Shown: piece by piece, positions 16,520-25,669 of the stretch
Layout of the letters: each line of letters begins with the position of its first letter
Position numbering within the stretch: the first letter of the stretch is position 1
Source of the DNA: Variovorax paradoxus NBRC 15149
Lineage (GTDB): Bacteria; Pseudomonadota; Gammaproteobacteria; Burkholderiales; Burkholderiaceae_C
Assembly: GCF_001591365.1 (NCBI RefSeq)
Contig: NZ_BCUT01000002.1
Span: forward strand, 806,001 to 870,000
DNA length: 64,000 bases
Direction of reading: 5' to 3'
Notes under the pieces: model-generated
What the model saw: only the letters and a program-made list of their open reading frames with translations
Told to the model about the DNA's origin: nothing
Database searches by the model: none
Translations under genes and position numbers: made by a program

Positions 16520-17440
16520 TCAGGAGGCGCTGCGGTCGGGCCTATCACGGTTGTGCTGAAGGCTCAGCACGCTTCCCCTGGAGTAGTGGCCCGCCGGATC
16601 GAGCTTGAGGTGCGCCCCCAGGACGTCGTCCAACGAAAGGTCAGCGTAGAGGATGACCTCCTCGCCGACCAGTGGCCCCGCGATGATTTTTCCCCCAGGC
16701 GCCACGATCATAGAGCCGCCGTCATTGATCAAGTCTCGCCCCTCAGCGACTAGCTTGCGTAAAGGGAAGTTCGTGGGAATGTCTGATGCGCGAAGCAGGC
16801 CTGACACCGACGCCGCGTAGATTCGACCTTCCATGGCGATGAATTGAGTGATGTTCTCAGTGACGTTCAGGTCACCAGGCCAAGTCGCAATATGGAGCTG
16901 CTCGCCCTGCTGGTACAGCGCTTGGCGGGCGAGAGGCAGCCAGTTTTCGTAGCAGTTGAGGCCGCCAATTTTGAAGTCGCGCCAAGACTGCACCTGCAAA
17001 CCGTGTCCGTCACCGTCCGCCCATACCAGTCTTTCGTGGAACGTGGGCTTGAGCTTCCGGTGGACGTTGACGATGCCATGGTCTGGGTGAATGGCGACCA
17101 GTGACGCGTAGACCGAACCGCCGGACCCCGACCGTTCCACGACGCCGATGTAGACGAATACACCTCGGTCTGAGGCTTCTCTTGCGATTGCCGCGAGCTC
17201 CGGACCGTCTGTGGTGACTGCCGATTTGAGGTAGGCGACCTGGCCGACACGCATCAGCTCATCATTGGTTGAAACGCTGGGATGCCTGGCCCAGATCGGG
17301 TATCCAGACAGGAATACCTCTGGGAACGCGAGCAGTTCGGCACCGGAAGCGGCCGCCTCGCGTATCAGCCCCAAAGCCTTGTCGGTCGTGGCTGAAGAGT
17401 CCAGGAAAACTGGAGCGGCTTGTATGACAGCAATTTTCAT
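16520..17440 (-). CDS. Nitrilase-family carbon-nitrogen hydrolase
   Basis: A 306-residue hydrolase with the catalytic set E41 (FPEVFLSGYP), K129 (HRKLKPT), E136 (FHERLVW) and C163 (NCYENWLPLAR). The C-Y-E-N-x-x-P-L-A-R stretch is close to the C-W-E-N pattern of true nitrilases (branch 1), which convert nitriles to acids and ammonia. Length fits the family. It is the last gene of the minus-strand island cluster, 160 bp after the GFA-family gene. A nitrile substrate is likely, but the compound is unknown. Confidence 0.9.
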   Translation of the reverse strand: MKIAVIQAAPVFLDSSATTDKALGLIREAAASGAELLAFPEVFLSGYPIWARHPSVSTNDELMRVGQVAYLKSAVTTDGPELAAIAREASDRGVFVYIGVVERSGSGGSVYASLVAIHPDHGIVNVHRKLKPTFHERLVWADGDGHGLQVQSWRDFKIGGLNCYENWLPLARQALYQQGEQLHIATWPGDLNVTENITQFIAMEGRIYAASVSGLLRASDIPTNFPLRKLVAEGRDLINDGGSMIVAPGGKIIAGPLVGEEVILYADLSLDDVLGAHLKLDPAGHYSRGSVLSLQHNRDRPDRSAS

Positions 17441-17600
17441 ATCGGGGCGTGGGCGTGGCCCGCATGCGAGCGGTCAGTGGCTAGCAGCTTAGGTGATTGA
17501 TGTCGAGGGCGGGAGCACCCCCGGCCGGGTGTGGACGCAGGCAAGTGTCTCTTCGCGTCCTGCCAACCTTCAACGGAGTCACGCAGGACGACGTCTATGA

Positions 17601-18014
17601 CTAGAAGGCCGGATTTCGCGGCCACTTCTTGAGCTCATCGTTCGGTGTGCAGTAGTGCTTTGCCGTGTCAGAAAAAATCTGGATCTCTGGCTTCACCCAG
17701 CTATCGTCATCGAGCGTCGCAGCCTTCACGGCAGCCAGGTTGCCGAACCCCTCCATCTCTGTGGACAGCGGCGAGCCGCAGTTTCCGCAGAAGTTTCGCA
17801 CCACGGGCTTGCCCGTGTCGCCCAGCACGACGTACTGCCTTCGAGCCTCTCCTTCGAAGATGATGCTCTTCGTCGGCACCAGCACGTTCACCGAGAACGC
17901 GGTTCCCGTCTGCTTTTGACAATCGGGGCAGTGGCACATGATCTGCACCGCCGGCTCTTCGTCTGAGTGATAGCTAACCTGACCACACAGACACCGTCCT
18001 CTAATCTTGCTCAT
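17601..18014 (-). CDS. GFA-family (glutathione-dependent formaldehyde-activating-like) protein
   Basis: A 137-residue zinc protein of the GFA/CENP-V family. Cysteine motifs are CLCG (C8, C10), MCHCPDCQKQTG and NFCGNCGSPL. Members include the Paracoccus enzyme once thought to join glutathione and formaldehyde, and glutathione-adduct-handling proteins. AAGGAG lies just before two consecutive ATG codons (18017 and 18014); the second is chosen for spacing. It lies between the nitrilase and GST genes, which fits a glutathione-linked pathway. Confidence 0.88.
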   Translation of the reverse strand: MSKIRGRCLCGQVSYHSDEEPAVQIMCHCPDCQKQTGTAFSVNVLVPTKSIIFEGEARRQYVVLGDTGKPVVRNFCGNCGSPLSTEMEGFGNLAAVKAATLDDDSWVKPEIQIFSDTAKHYCTPNDELKKWPRNPAF

Positions 18015-18113
18015 CATGAAACTCCTTGCATGCATTAAGGTTGAACATGGATTGGCGGGCGCCAAGCCGACTTGCCGGGGATCGAGTTCTCGTTCGCCGC
18101 TATTTCCCGTCGT

Positions 18114-18803
18114 CTAGATCAGGTGAGTCCCTGACTGGTTGAACAGGATTGAGTTGTTCTCTGCGTTGGCGGTCTTGCTGAACTGCGCCTCCTTGTACAG
18201 GCTAATGGCGGCGCGTACGGCGGGGCGTTCCTTGATGCGTGCTCGCCAAGAAGCGACGCGAGGAAAGGCCTGAAGGTCAACACCGAAGTTCTTCGCGATG
18301 AAGACCCAGGGGAAAGAAATCATGTCGGCGATGGAGTAGTCAGAAAGCACGTAGTCACGACCCGACAGGCGAGCCTCAAGGACTGCCACGGTCCGCTCGT
18401 ACTCCCCCTTGTAGCGCTTGAGCGCATAGTCCTGGCCAGGGGGCGCATAGTTGACGAAGTGGCTGAGCTGTCCAGCCATCGGGCCTTGATTTCCTACCTG
18501 CCAGAACAGCCACTCGAGCAACTCCTTTTGTTCAGCCCCCGTCGGAGCCCCGAACCGTCCGCACTTCTCGGCCAGGTACAGGAGGATGGCGCCGCTCTCG
18601 AACACGGAGACTGGACCATTTCTCCCGGAATGGTCGACGATTGCCGGAATCTTGGCGTTCGGATTGATCTTCCGGAACTGCGGACTGAGTTGGTCGCCCT
18701 GAGTAAGGCTCAGGAGCACGGTGTTGTGATCCATGCCCGACTCGGCGAGCATGATGGCGACCTTCCAACCGTTGGGAGTCGGTGAGAAATAGAAGTCAAT
18801 CAC
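18114..18803 (-). CDS. Glutathione S-transferase, YghU/YfcG-like
   Basis: A 229-residue GST. MIDFYFSPTPNGWKVAIMLAESG begins the thioredoxin domain, with the T-P-N-G-x-K pattern of the nu-class/YfcG-like bacterial GSTs, followed by AKIPAIVD (cis-Pro) and VFESGAILLYLAEK (glutathione-binding E-S). The C-domain has YSIADMISFPW. YfcG-type enzymes have strong disulfide-bond reductase activity on glutathione adducts. Its ATG overlaps the stop of the CoA-transferase gene by 4 bp (ATGA), so the two are coupled. Confidence 0.92.
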   Translation of the reverse strand: MIDFYFSPTPNGWKVAIMLAESGMDHNTVLLSLTQGDQLSPQFRKINPNAKIPAIVDHSGRNGPVSVFESGAILLYLAEKCGRFGAPTGAEQKELLEWLFWQVGNQGPMAGQLSHFVNYAPPGQDYALKRYKGEYERTVAVLEARLSGRDYVLSDYSIADMISFPWVFIAKNFGVDLQAFPRVASWRARIKERPAVRAAISLYKEAQFSKTANAENNSILFNQSGTHLI

Positions 18804-20017
18804 GCGATGGACTCGCTTTCGTCGATGGGAGAAACGGAATCAATCAAGGCGATGTCGACGCCGAAATCATGCAGTACAACCCGCGTATGCTCACCAAGGC
18901 TTGGGGCACCTCGTCGGACCGAAGTCGGAGTCCGGGAGAAGACCGCGGCATGTCTTGCCTGGCGCAGCTTGCCGGCGAGGGGATGGTCGTATTCGATGAT
19001 CGTGCCGTTGGCTTCGACCTGAGGGTGCTTGCGCATCTGGGTGCGCGTCAGCACCTGGGCGTGAGGGACGTCTGCGCGCTCTAGCCGGTCAATGAGCTCT
19101 TCGACGGTGAAGTCGCTGATGGCGTCTTGGATGGCCTGCAGGCGCGCATCACGATTGATCTCACGAAGCTCTGCGGTCGAGAAACGTCGATCAAGAAGCA
19201 AATCGAGGCGATCGACGGCGCCTGCGAAGTCTCGCCAGTGCTTGTCTTGCATGATGGACACGCTGACATAGCCGTCCTGGAGCTTGTAGATGAGGTCGAT
19301 GAAGGATTGAGACTCCTCGCGTTCGAGCTCGTCTCCGACGAACGTGTGACCATTCATGTCGGAGCTCCATAGGAACCCCACCACGGTGTCCAGCATTGAT
19401 ACGGTGATCTCCTGGCCCTCTCCCTGCCGCTCGCGTGCATAAAGCGCCGCTGCAATCGCTTGGGCAGTCTGGTAGCCGGTGAGCTTGTCAGGAAGGACCG
19501 TTCTGACCAGGCGTGGTCGATCGTCGTCAGAGCCACCCTGAACCGTGGTCAGCGACGACACGGCTTGGATCAGGGGATCGTAGACGGGCTTATGCACCAG
19601 TGGTCCTTCGAAGCCAAAACCTGCGATGGAGGCGTAGATGAGTCGAGGGTTGAGCGCCCGCATTTCTTTGGGCCCGATGCCCAGCCGTTGGGCCACTCCC
19701 GGGCGGAAGTTTTGAACCAGGACGTCGGCCTTCTTGATGAGCTCCCTCAGGACGGCGATCCCAGCCGCCGACTTCAGGTCGAGCGTGACAGAACGCTTGT
19801 TCCGGTTGTTGTTTACAAAGGCTGCCGAGAAGCCGTTGCGGCGGGTCGCGAGGGCTCGCGAGTAGTCGCCGCCGTCGGGTGTCTCGATCTTGATGACATC
19901 GGCACCCTGGTCGGCCAGCATCATCGTAGACAGTGGTCCCGAAATGACTGTCGTCAGGTCGATGACGCGGATTCCCGTCAAGGGACCGTGTTTGAGATCA
20001 GGAGTGTTGGAGTCCAT
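18800..20017 (-). CDS. CaiB/BaiF-family CoA-transferase
   Basis: A 405-residue class III CoA-transferase, which moves CoA between carboxylic acids. The N-terminal PLTGIRVIDLTTVISGPL, the CoA-binding VQNFRPGVAQRLGIG, the catalytic aspartate in KPVYDPLIQA and the DVPHAQVLT hinge are all present. Length matches the family. It is translationally coupled to the GST gene and lies downstream of the glutathione reductase gene. That trio is reminiscent of isoprene-type pathways, in which glutathione-conjugated acids are loaded onto CoA. Confidence 0.93.
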   Translation of the reverse strand: MDSNTPDLKHGPLTGIRVIDLTTVISGPLSTMMLADQGADVIKIETPDGGDYSRALATRRNGFSAAFVNNNRNKRSVTLDLKSAAGIAVLRELIKKADVLVQNFRPGVAQRLGIGPKEMRALNPRLIYASIAGFGFEGPLVHKPVYDPLIQAVSSLTTVQGGSDDDRPRLVRTVLPDKLTGYQTAQAIAAALYARERQGEGQEITVSMLDTVVGFLWSSDMNGHTFVGDELEREESQSFIDLIYKLQDGYVSVSIMQDKHWRDFAGAVDRLDLLLDRRFSTAELREINRDARLQAIQDAISDFTVEELIDRLERADVPHAQVLTRTQMRKHPQVEANGTIIEYDHPLAGKLRQARHAAVFSRTPTSVRRGAPSLGEHTRVVLHDFGVDIALIDSVSPIDESESIA

Positions 20018-20173
20018 TGCCGCAGTGGAGATGGTTAAATTCGTGGTGAGCGTACCGTTGGGGAAGCGATGCCCACAACGGAAATGAATGCGCTCCAGGC
20101 TGAAAAAAATTCATCCTCCAGATGTAGTCATGCCCGGCGCAGAGCCGCTGCGGAAAGCAGAGTGAAAGGTGCA

Positions 20174-21520
20174 TCACCGCATGAGCACCAGTTCTTCCGC
20201 CATGGAGGGATGGAGTGCGACGGTGCTGTCGAACTGAGCCTTCGTCAGCCCCGCCTTCACTGCAATGGCGGCCGCCTGAAGGATTTCTGGAGCATCTGGT
20301 CCCACCATGTGTATGCCGAGGACGATGTCGCTTTCCGCGTTCACCACCAGCTTGTAGAGCGCCCGCTCAGACCTGCCGGCCAATACGTTTCGCGTCGGTC
20401 GGAAGTCAGAGGTGAACGTCTTCACCGTGCCGAATCTTTCTCTCGCTTGCTCCTCGGTCAGACCAACGCTGGCCAGTGGAGGGTTGGTAAAAACCGCCGA
20501 GGGGACGTTCTCGTAGTCCACGCGGTGGGACGCACCGCCAAACTGACGGTCCGCGAAGGCTTGACCTTCTCGGATGGCGACTGGAGTCAACTGCATGCGG
20601 TTGGTGACGTCGCCAATCGCAAAGATGGACGGCACGGTCGTCTGGCTGTCGCTGTCGACCCTTACCGCGCCTAGATCATCCACTTCCACGTCGACCGCCT
20701 GTAGCCCTAAGCCGGTCGTGTTTGGCAGACGGCCAATTGCGTGCAGCACTAGGTCTGCATCCACAGGTGCTCGCCCTTCGACATGCACACTCAGCGAGTT
20801 GTCTTCGCGCAGTTCGATGTCGGTAACCCTAGCGGACAGTGCAAAGTCGATGCCCTTGCCGCTCAGGATCTCGAACAATCGGTCCCGGATCTGTTGGTCG
20901 TAGCCGCGCAGGATCTGGCTGGATCGGTGAATGACGGTGACCTTCGAGCCCAGCCCTAGAAAGATTCCTGCGAACTCATTGGCGATATAGCCTGCGCCAG
21001 TGACCACGACCCTCTCAGGGAGAGCCGCAAGACTGAAAATTTCATTCGATGTGACCCCAAGCTCAGAACCCGGGAACGTCGGCACTGCGGGCCGCGCGCC
21101 AGTTGCGATCAAGATTGTTTTGGCGCTGCACCTTCTGCCTCCAGCCAACAGGACCTCGTGAGGGCCGGAAACGGTTGCACGCTCTGCAAACACTTCGACG
21201 TTATTGCGCCGGAGTGTGTCGGTGTACAGAAGCTCAAGGCGTCCAACCTCCCGCATGACGTTGTCTCGCAGCGTAGCCCACTCGAACTGCGCCGAGCCGA
21301 GAGTCCATCCGTACTTCGCGGCGTCTCTCAACTCCTCTGAAAACTGCGACCCGTGGACAAGCATCTTCTTGGGGACGCAGCCTCGGATGACACACGTACC
21401 ACCGATGCGATGCTCCTCGGCGATGGCCACCCTTGCACCGTGGGCTGCTGCGACGCGGGAGGCTCGAACGCCCCCCGATCCAGCGCCAATCACGAACAGA
21501 TCAAACTCGTACTGGCCCAT
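20174..21520 (-). CDS. gor: Glutathione-disulfide reductase
   Basis: A 448-residue FAD/NADPH oxidoreductase. FVIGAGSGGVRASRVAA binds FAD, GGTCVIRGCVPKK holds the redox pair C43/C48, and TGAGYIANEFAGIF with the HRSSQILRGYD arginines fits NADPH. IFAIGDVTNRMQLTPVA is the second FAD segment. The C-terminal HPSMAEE carries the catalytic His-Glu; the usual Thr is Ser here. It reduces GSSG and would support the two GST-type enzymes nearby. An accessory second copy is plausible, since the housekeeping gene should lie elsewhere. Confidence 0.93.
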   Translation of the reverse strand: MGQYEFDLFVIGAGSGGVRASRVAAAHGARVAIAEEHRIGGTCVIRGCVPKKMLVHGSQFSEELRDAAKYGWTLGSAQFEWATLRDNVMREVGRLELLYTDTLRRNNVEVFAERATVSGPHEVLLAGGRRCSAKTILIATGARPAVPTFPGSELGVTSNEIFSLAALPERVVVTGAGYIANEFAGIFLGLGSKVTVIHRSSQILRGYDQQIRDRLFEILSGKGIDFALSARVTDIELREDNSLSVHVEGRAPVDADLVLHAIGRLPNTTGLGLQAVDVEVDDLGAVRVDSDSQTTVPSIFAIGDVTNRMQLTPVAIREGQAFADRQFGGASHRVDYENVPSAVFTNPPLASVGLTEEQARERFGTVKTFTSDFRPTRNVLAGRSERALYKLVVNAESDIVLGIHMVGPDAPEILQAAAIAVKAGLTKAQFDSTVALHPSMAEELVLMR

Positions 21521-21622
21521 TGGCCTCCTTCCCTCACGGATAGTGAATTACTTGAAGTAGTTCACGCTAGCAGCCGGTCGGAAAGCTGCTGAGGAAAGAA
21601 TTCAGGGGTAGCTGAAAAAAAA

Positions 21623-22552
21623 TCAGGTCGCCTGCGCCAGCAACCAGTCATGGACACACCTCACAGCCATGCCCATCTCGCTCGGCAGCCGTACCACGTA
21701 GTAGGTGTTCAGGTCGTGACCTGCGTCGCCTTCCAGCGTGACAAGGTCACCCGACTGCAATAGCTTGTCCACCAGAGGTTTTCGGCCGAGCGTGACGCCG
21801 AGACCATCGCGAGCCGCTTGAATAGTCAACTCGTAGGTTTCGAGGTTGAAGCGGCTGTTCGCGGGGGGAGGCGGGATGGAGCGCGCTTCGCAGTAGGTAT
21901 CCCACTCGTGGGCCATCGTCGTGTTGACAAGGACGCGCGTCGCCTTTAGCGCCTGCTCAACCGTGCGAAGGCCGCAAGATTTGAAGACCTGCGGTGCCAC
22001 GACGGGAATCAGGACCTCGCGCATCAGCGGCTGGACTTCGTAGTCCGGCCAGTTGCCGCGTCCGCGCCGAATGGCCAGGTCGATGTTCTCGCGACTGAGG
22101 TCGAGTACACGCGTCGTCGTGATGAGGTCTAACTCGATGTCAGGGTGCTTGAGCTGAAAGCGCTGAAGCTGCGGTAGCAACCAGCCTGCGGCGAATGACG
22201 GCGTGAGCGTCAACGAGACCCGGCGGCGGCCTGGATTCGACCGAATCGCATCGGTCGCTTGCAGCAGGTCACGCAAGGGCCCCTTGATGGCATCGAAGTA
22301 CTGCTCGCCCTGTGTTGTCAAGCGGAGCTTGCCGCCCTTGTTCTCGACGAGTCGTACGCCTAGCTCCCGCTCAAGCGTCTTAACTTGGTGGCTGATGGCA
22401 GAGGCGCAGACGTTCAAGCGCTCTGCAGCCTTCACGGCACTTCCCGTAAGTGCGAGCGCATAAAAGGACTTCAGGCCACCAAAAGAGGGAAATCGATCTT
22501 GATCCATGGACTTCAAGGCTTGAGCGCCCCCAACGTCGGTGCTTGTGGGCAT
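21623..22552 (-). CDS. LysR-family regulator, GcvA-like
   Basis: A 309-residue LysR regulator. The HTH (LKSFYALALTGSAVKAAERLNVCASAISHQVKTLERELG) and the following RLVENKGGKLRLTTQGEQYF are of the GcvA type. The ATG at 22552 is chosen because GTGGAG lies 5 bp upstream; the longer frame begins with TTG. It precedes gor by 103 bp in the same direction, so it probably governs the downstream glutathione/CoA gene group. Confidence 0.9.
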   Translation of the reverse strand: MPTSTDVGGAQALKSMDQDRFPSFGGLKSFYALALTGSAVKAAERLNVCASAISHQVKTLERELGVRLVENKGGKLRLTTQGEQYFDAIKGPLRDLLQATDAIRSNPGRRRVSLTLTPSFAAGWLLPQLQRFQLKHPDIELDLITTTRVLDLSRENIDLAIRRGRGNWPDYEVQPLMREVLIPVVAPQVFKSCGLRTVEQALKATRVLVNTTMAHEWDTYCEARSIPPPPANSRFNLETYELTIQAARDGLGVTLGRKPLVDKLLQSGDLVTLEGDAGHDLNTYYVVRLPSEMGMAVRCVHDWLLAQAT

Positions 22553-23357
22553 CGGAACTCCACTGGCGCTTTTATCAGTACGCAATGCTCAAGCTGCATA
22601 TCGCTTGTACGTAGCTTGGTCAGCATAGGTATCCTCATCGTTTGATGATCTGGCACGTTCAGCGTGTTCATGATGGCGTTGCCGGCGAGGCCGAGCAGCG
22701 CGGCCGACGGCCTGGAGATCAGCGCCTTCGTCTACGGGTTTCAAGCAAGTTGTCTGCCAAGAGTTGGCGCGGCCCGCCAGGGCCAAAGCCAGTTCGTGGT
22801 ACGTCGAACGACGCGAGCTAGGCAAAGTGGGTCGCGAGCATATGCTCCTCGCCATACACCTTACCGAGCGGCTGCGCGACCAGTTAGCAGAGGTAGGAGC
22901 TGCAGACGATTTTGTCCGCACCAACGTTGGTCGTGCATCGCACCGCCGCGGAGCGCCATGGCCGTCGCAGCCGAAAATCCAGGCTCGCACAGTCCTTCAA
23001 CTCGCCTTGAAGCGCTCTGCGTAGCTGTCTCTATCAATTCGAGCAATTTCTCTTGTCTCGAAAAGACAGAGGTCATGAGACAAGCCGAACATTAGGTGTG
23101 CGGTGCGACCGGTCGACTCGATTGCCATTCGCGGTCAGATGTATCTTCAATCTATGACGTGATGCGGAGGAGGACTCGTTCGTAGCTGTACATCCAGCTG
23201 ATTTGCATGCGCTCAAGACCTTGACGTGTGGGGTCGATCAGGCGTTCGAAGGGAATCGGTGCCGGAGCCGTTGTGTCAGTAAAAGCCTGAAATGTGTCAC
23301 ACGTCGGTGTGACACCTGCGCAAAACTTGCGATCAATTCCTGTTTGCTGAGGTGACT
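22553..23357. other. Long gap without an assignable gene
   Basis: About 800 bp. A plus-strand frame at 22764-23024 contains a protein-like stretch (REHMLLAIHLTERLRDQL) and may be a relic, but it has no ribosome-binding site and its ends are not protein-like. Several frames are open on both strands only because GC is moderately high. Near 23284-23312 short repeats of the type GTGTCACACGTCGGTGTGAC form an inverted pair (TGTCACAC-GTCG-GTGTGACA), a likely operator for the MFS gene downstream. Confidence 0.4.
23293..23312. promoter_or_regulatory. Inverted repeat upstream of the MFS gene
   Basis: TGTCACAC, a 4-base spacer GTCG and GTGTGACA form a perfect 8-bp-arm dyad 46 bp before the MFS start. 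A regulator site is the simplest reading; a weak hairpin cannot be ruled out. Confidence 0.5.
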
Positions 23358-24566
23358 ATGTCTGACGCCCGCGACGGCCGGAGGAATGCCCGCGTGCTAG
23401 CCACGTGCCAAGGGCTCTTTACTGCGGCTATTTCCATTGACCTCACGCTGACGGCCATCACTGGCCACCAGCTCGCGCCCGATAAGGCTCTTGCCACACT
23501 GCCTTTTGCGCTCATCACAGTCGCTGGTGCCGTGGTGACTTGGTTCGCGTCCCTCCTGATGCAGTGTATTGGGCGACGCGCCGGCTTTGCACTTGGTGCC
23601 GCGTGCGGGACCCTGGGAGGCCTCATTTCCGTATTCGCCGTCTTTCACGAGAACTTCTGGGTGTTCTGTGCTGGCACGTCGTTGGTTGGAGCCTTCCAAG
23701 CCTTTGCACAGTATTACCGACTGGCGGCAGCTGACGCGGTGTCGGCTGAGGACAAGGGCAGGGCCGTGTCGACCGTGCTCGCGGGTGGCGTCATTGCTGC
23801 CATTGTCGGCCCAGCATTGGCCGCATGGAGTAGGGACCTGTTTCCGGTAGCACTGTTTGCAGGGGCCTATCTGATGATCGCTCTGTTGGGAGCGATCTCG
23901 GTACTGCTCTTGGTCTTGATGTATCGCGACGCGGACGGCCCAAATGCAGCGCCGGCGGCCGATGGTCATCTGCCCCCACGACCATTGCGCGAGATCGCGC
24001 GTACTCCCGTCTTCGTTGCGGCATTGGCGAACAGCGTCGTCGGGTCCGTTTCGATGATGTTCATCATGACGGCTGCCCCGCTCGCTGCGGTTGGCTGCAA
24101 CCACAGCATCAGCGAGGGAGCAAACATCATGCAGTGGCACCTTTTCGGCATGTTCGCTCCCTCGCTCTTCGCTGGCGCTTTGATAAAGAAGATTGGACTT
24201 TCGCGAGTGCTGACGCTCGGCATGGTTTTGAACGTGCTGGCGTCATTGGTGGCGATGAGCTCCACCTCACTGCCAGCGTTCTTCGCCGCGCTGCTCTTCT
24301 TGGGCGTGGGCTGGAACTTTATGTTCGTCGGCGGGACAACGCTGCTGGCGCAATCCCATCGGCCTAGCGAGCGAGGGCGAGTGCAAGGTGCTGGTGAGTT
24401 GCTGCGAAATGTGTTCACAGCTTTCGCTACGCTGGCCGCCGGCCCCGCACTAGACTACTTTGGATGGGAAGCGCTCAATGCGGCCATGCTTCCCGTCGTC
24501 CTGCTCGCTGGTTTCATGACGTGGACCTGGGTTCGCGCGATTCGTCTATCGCCTGCGTTCTCGTGA
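23358..24566 (+). CDS. Major facilitator superfamily transporter
   Basis: A 402-residue integral inner-membrane protein with about 12 hydrophobic helices in two halves of six, separated by a polar loop near residues 196-216 (RDADGPNAAPAADGHLPPRP). The first half has QCIGRRAGFALGAACG, a variant of the loop 2-3 motif. GLISVFAVFHENFWVFCAGTSLVGAFQA fits helices 3-4. The ATG at 23358 is preferred over the upstream GTG because GAGG is suitably spaced. The substrate is unknown; it could move the compound handled by the neighbouring glutathione cluster. Confidence 0.87.
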   Translation: MSDARDGRRNARVLATCQGLFTAAISIDLTLTAITGHQLAPDKALATLPFALITVAGAVVTWFASLLMQCIGRRAGFALGAACGTLGGLISVFAVFHENFWVFCAGTSLVGAFQAFAQYYRLAAADAVSAEDKGRAVSTVLAGGVIAAIVGPALAAWSRDLFPVALFAGAYLMIALLGAISVLLLVLMYRDADGPNAAPAADGHLPPRPLREIARTPVFVAALANSVVGSVSMMFIMTAAPLAAVGCNHSISEGANIMQWHLFGMFAPSLFAGALIKKIGLSRVLTLGMVLNVLASLVAMSSTSLPAFFAALLFLGVGWNFMFVGGTTLLAQSHRPSERGRVQGAGELLRNVFTAFATLAAGPALDYFGWEALNAAMLPVVLLAGFMTWTWVRAIRLSPAFS

Positions 24567-24875
24567 ACTATTTGGCGAGCCGGTCTCGGCGCGATCATGG
24601 GCTCGACGATTCCAGATACCACGCTTGTGAAATAGGTACGGCCAGGCCTGTTCGCGATCTCGATGACAGGCACGATGCCCACACTCAGTTCGCTACCCGC
24701 GAACTGGACGGTGTCGGGCTTGCGCTGCATCTCGAAGATCGCTGCGCGTCTGCTGAGGTGGACCTCTCCCGGCAACTCGTAGGTGGTGCCCGTCAGTCTT
24801 TGGCGCATTGCGTTGCACGCGACGCGCGCTCGATGTGTCAACAGTGCCATCGCAACGAACTATAGGAATGCAACC
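24567..24875. other. Intergenic stretch without a recognised gene
   Basis: 309 bp between the MFS and lipoprotein genes, both on plus. A minus-strand frame covers it but overlaps the MFS end and has no ribosome-binding site. TATAGG before the lipoprotein start could be part of a -10 element. Nothing else can be supported. Confidence 0.4.
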
Positions 24876-25550
24876 ATGTTGCGCCGCCGCCTTGCCCTAC
24901 TTCTCACGCTGCTGCCGTTGGCCTTGGCCGCCTGCAGCGCCATGCCCTCCGCGTCCCCTTCTTCTACTCCAGGAGCATCCCCCATGACTCTCGAACAGAC
25001 CAAGCAGGCCATTGCCGGCGACTGGATCAGCCTCGCTCCCGAGATTCGTCCCAGCGCCCTCAAGAACGCGGACGGCACACTCAAGCCCTTTTATTTGAAG
25101 CGCGAGTTCAAGGCTTTGGCGGAAGACCGATTCGAGCTGATCGTCATCAACTCGGCGGACCCCTACGGCAAGGTGCCAATGACAAAGATCCTGATCAGGG
25201 GCCACATCCGCTGGCGCGGTGATCACCCTATCGCCCCCGGCGCGCAAAAGGTGGATTTCGTCGCCGACGAGGCCTACGAAGTTATGCCACTGGTGCGGGG
25301 CTTTGCCGACGTGCTTAACCAGGTTTCTGCCCAGGGTTATGCCAAATGGGAAGTTGGCCAAGCGCAAAGCGTCTTCGGCAAGGATTTTGCGCCATTCGGC
25401 CTCACGGCAGGCAAGGATTTCATGGAGTGCGACCTGGTCTACGTGGCGCACGGGCTGTTGTTCTGGGGCGCCCGAAACGTGGACGGCCGCGGTTTTGATA
25501 GTGAGCAGAACCGTCCGACTAATCTTCAGATTCCACTGGCGCGCAAGTGA
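24876..25550 (+). CDS. Secreted lipoprotein of unknown function
   Basis: A 224-residue protein with a type II signal peptide: positively charged MLRRRLA, a hydrophobic core and the lipobox LAAC with C20 as the lipidated residue. A Ser/Pro-rich linker (SAMPSASPSSTPGASP) follows, then a globular domain with MTLEQTKQAIAGDWISLAPEIRPS and LVYVAHGLLFWGARNVDGRGFD. I do not recognise the domain. The start puts the signal peptide first; longer frames would not. Probably anchored in the outer or inner membrane facing the periplasm. Confidence 0.8.
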   Translation: MLRRRLALLLTLLPLALAACSAMPSASPSSTPGASPMTLEQTKQAIAGDWISLAPEIRPSALKNADGTLKPFYLKREFKALAEDRFELIVINSADPYGKVPMTKILIRGHIRWRGDHPIAPGAQKVDFVADEAYEVMPLVRGFADVLNQVSAQGYAKWEVGQAQSVFGKDFAPFGLTAGKDFMECDLVYVAHGLLFWGARNVDGRGFDSEQNRPTNLQIPLARK

Positions 25551-25669
25551 CGCGGAGTAGTGGAACGCGTTGAGCGAACTGGACGTCGGGTTGGCAGTCG
25601 CCATCTGCACGTCCAGCGCTATCAGCCCTCCCAGGCGCCAAGCAATGTCTCTACTTGACTTCGTAGGTA

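Noticed and set aside
22589..23095. Overlapping open frames on both strands (133 and 143 codons)
   Set aside because: Neither shows a ribosome-binding site, family motif or coding-like composition over its length; left as unassigned sequence.
16520..24566. The glutathione cluster as the known isoprene-degradation (iso) locus
   Set aside because: Monooxygenase genes and the IsoH-type dehydrogenase are absent; only the CoA-transferase, GST and reductase types coincide.
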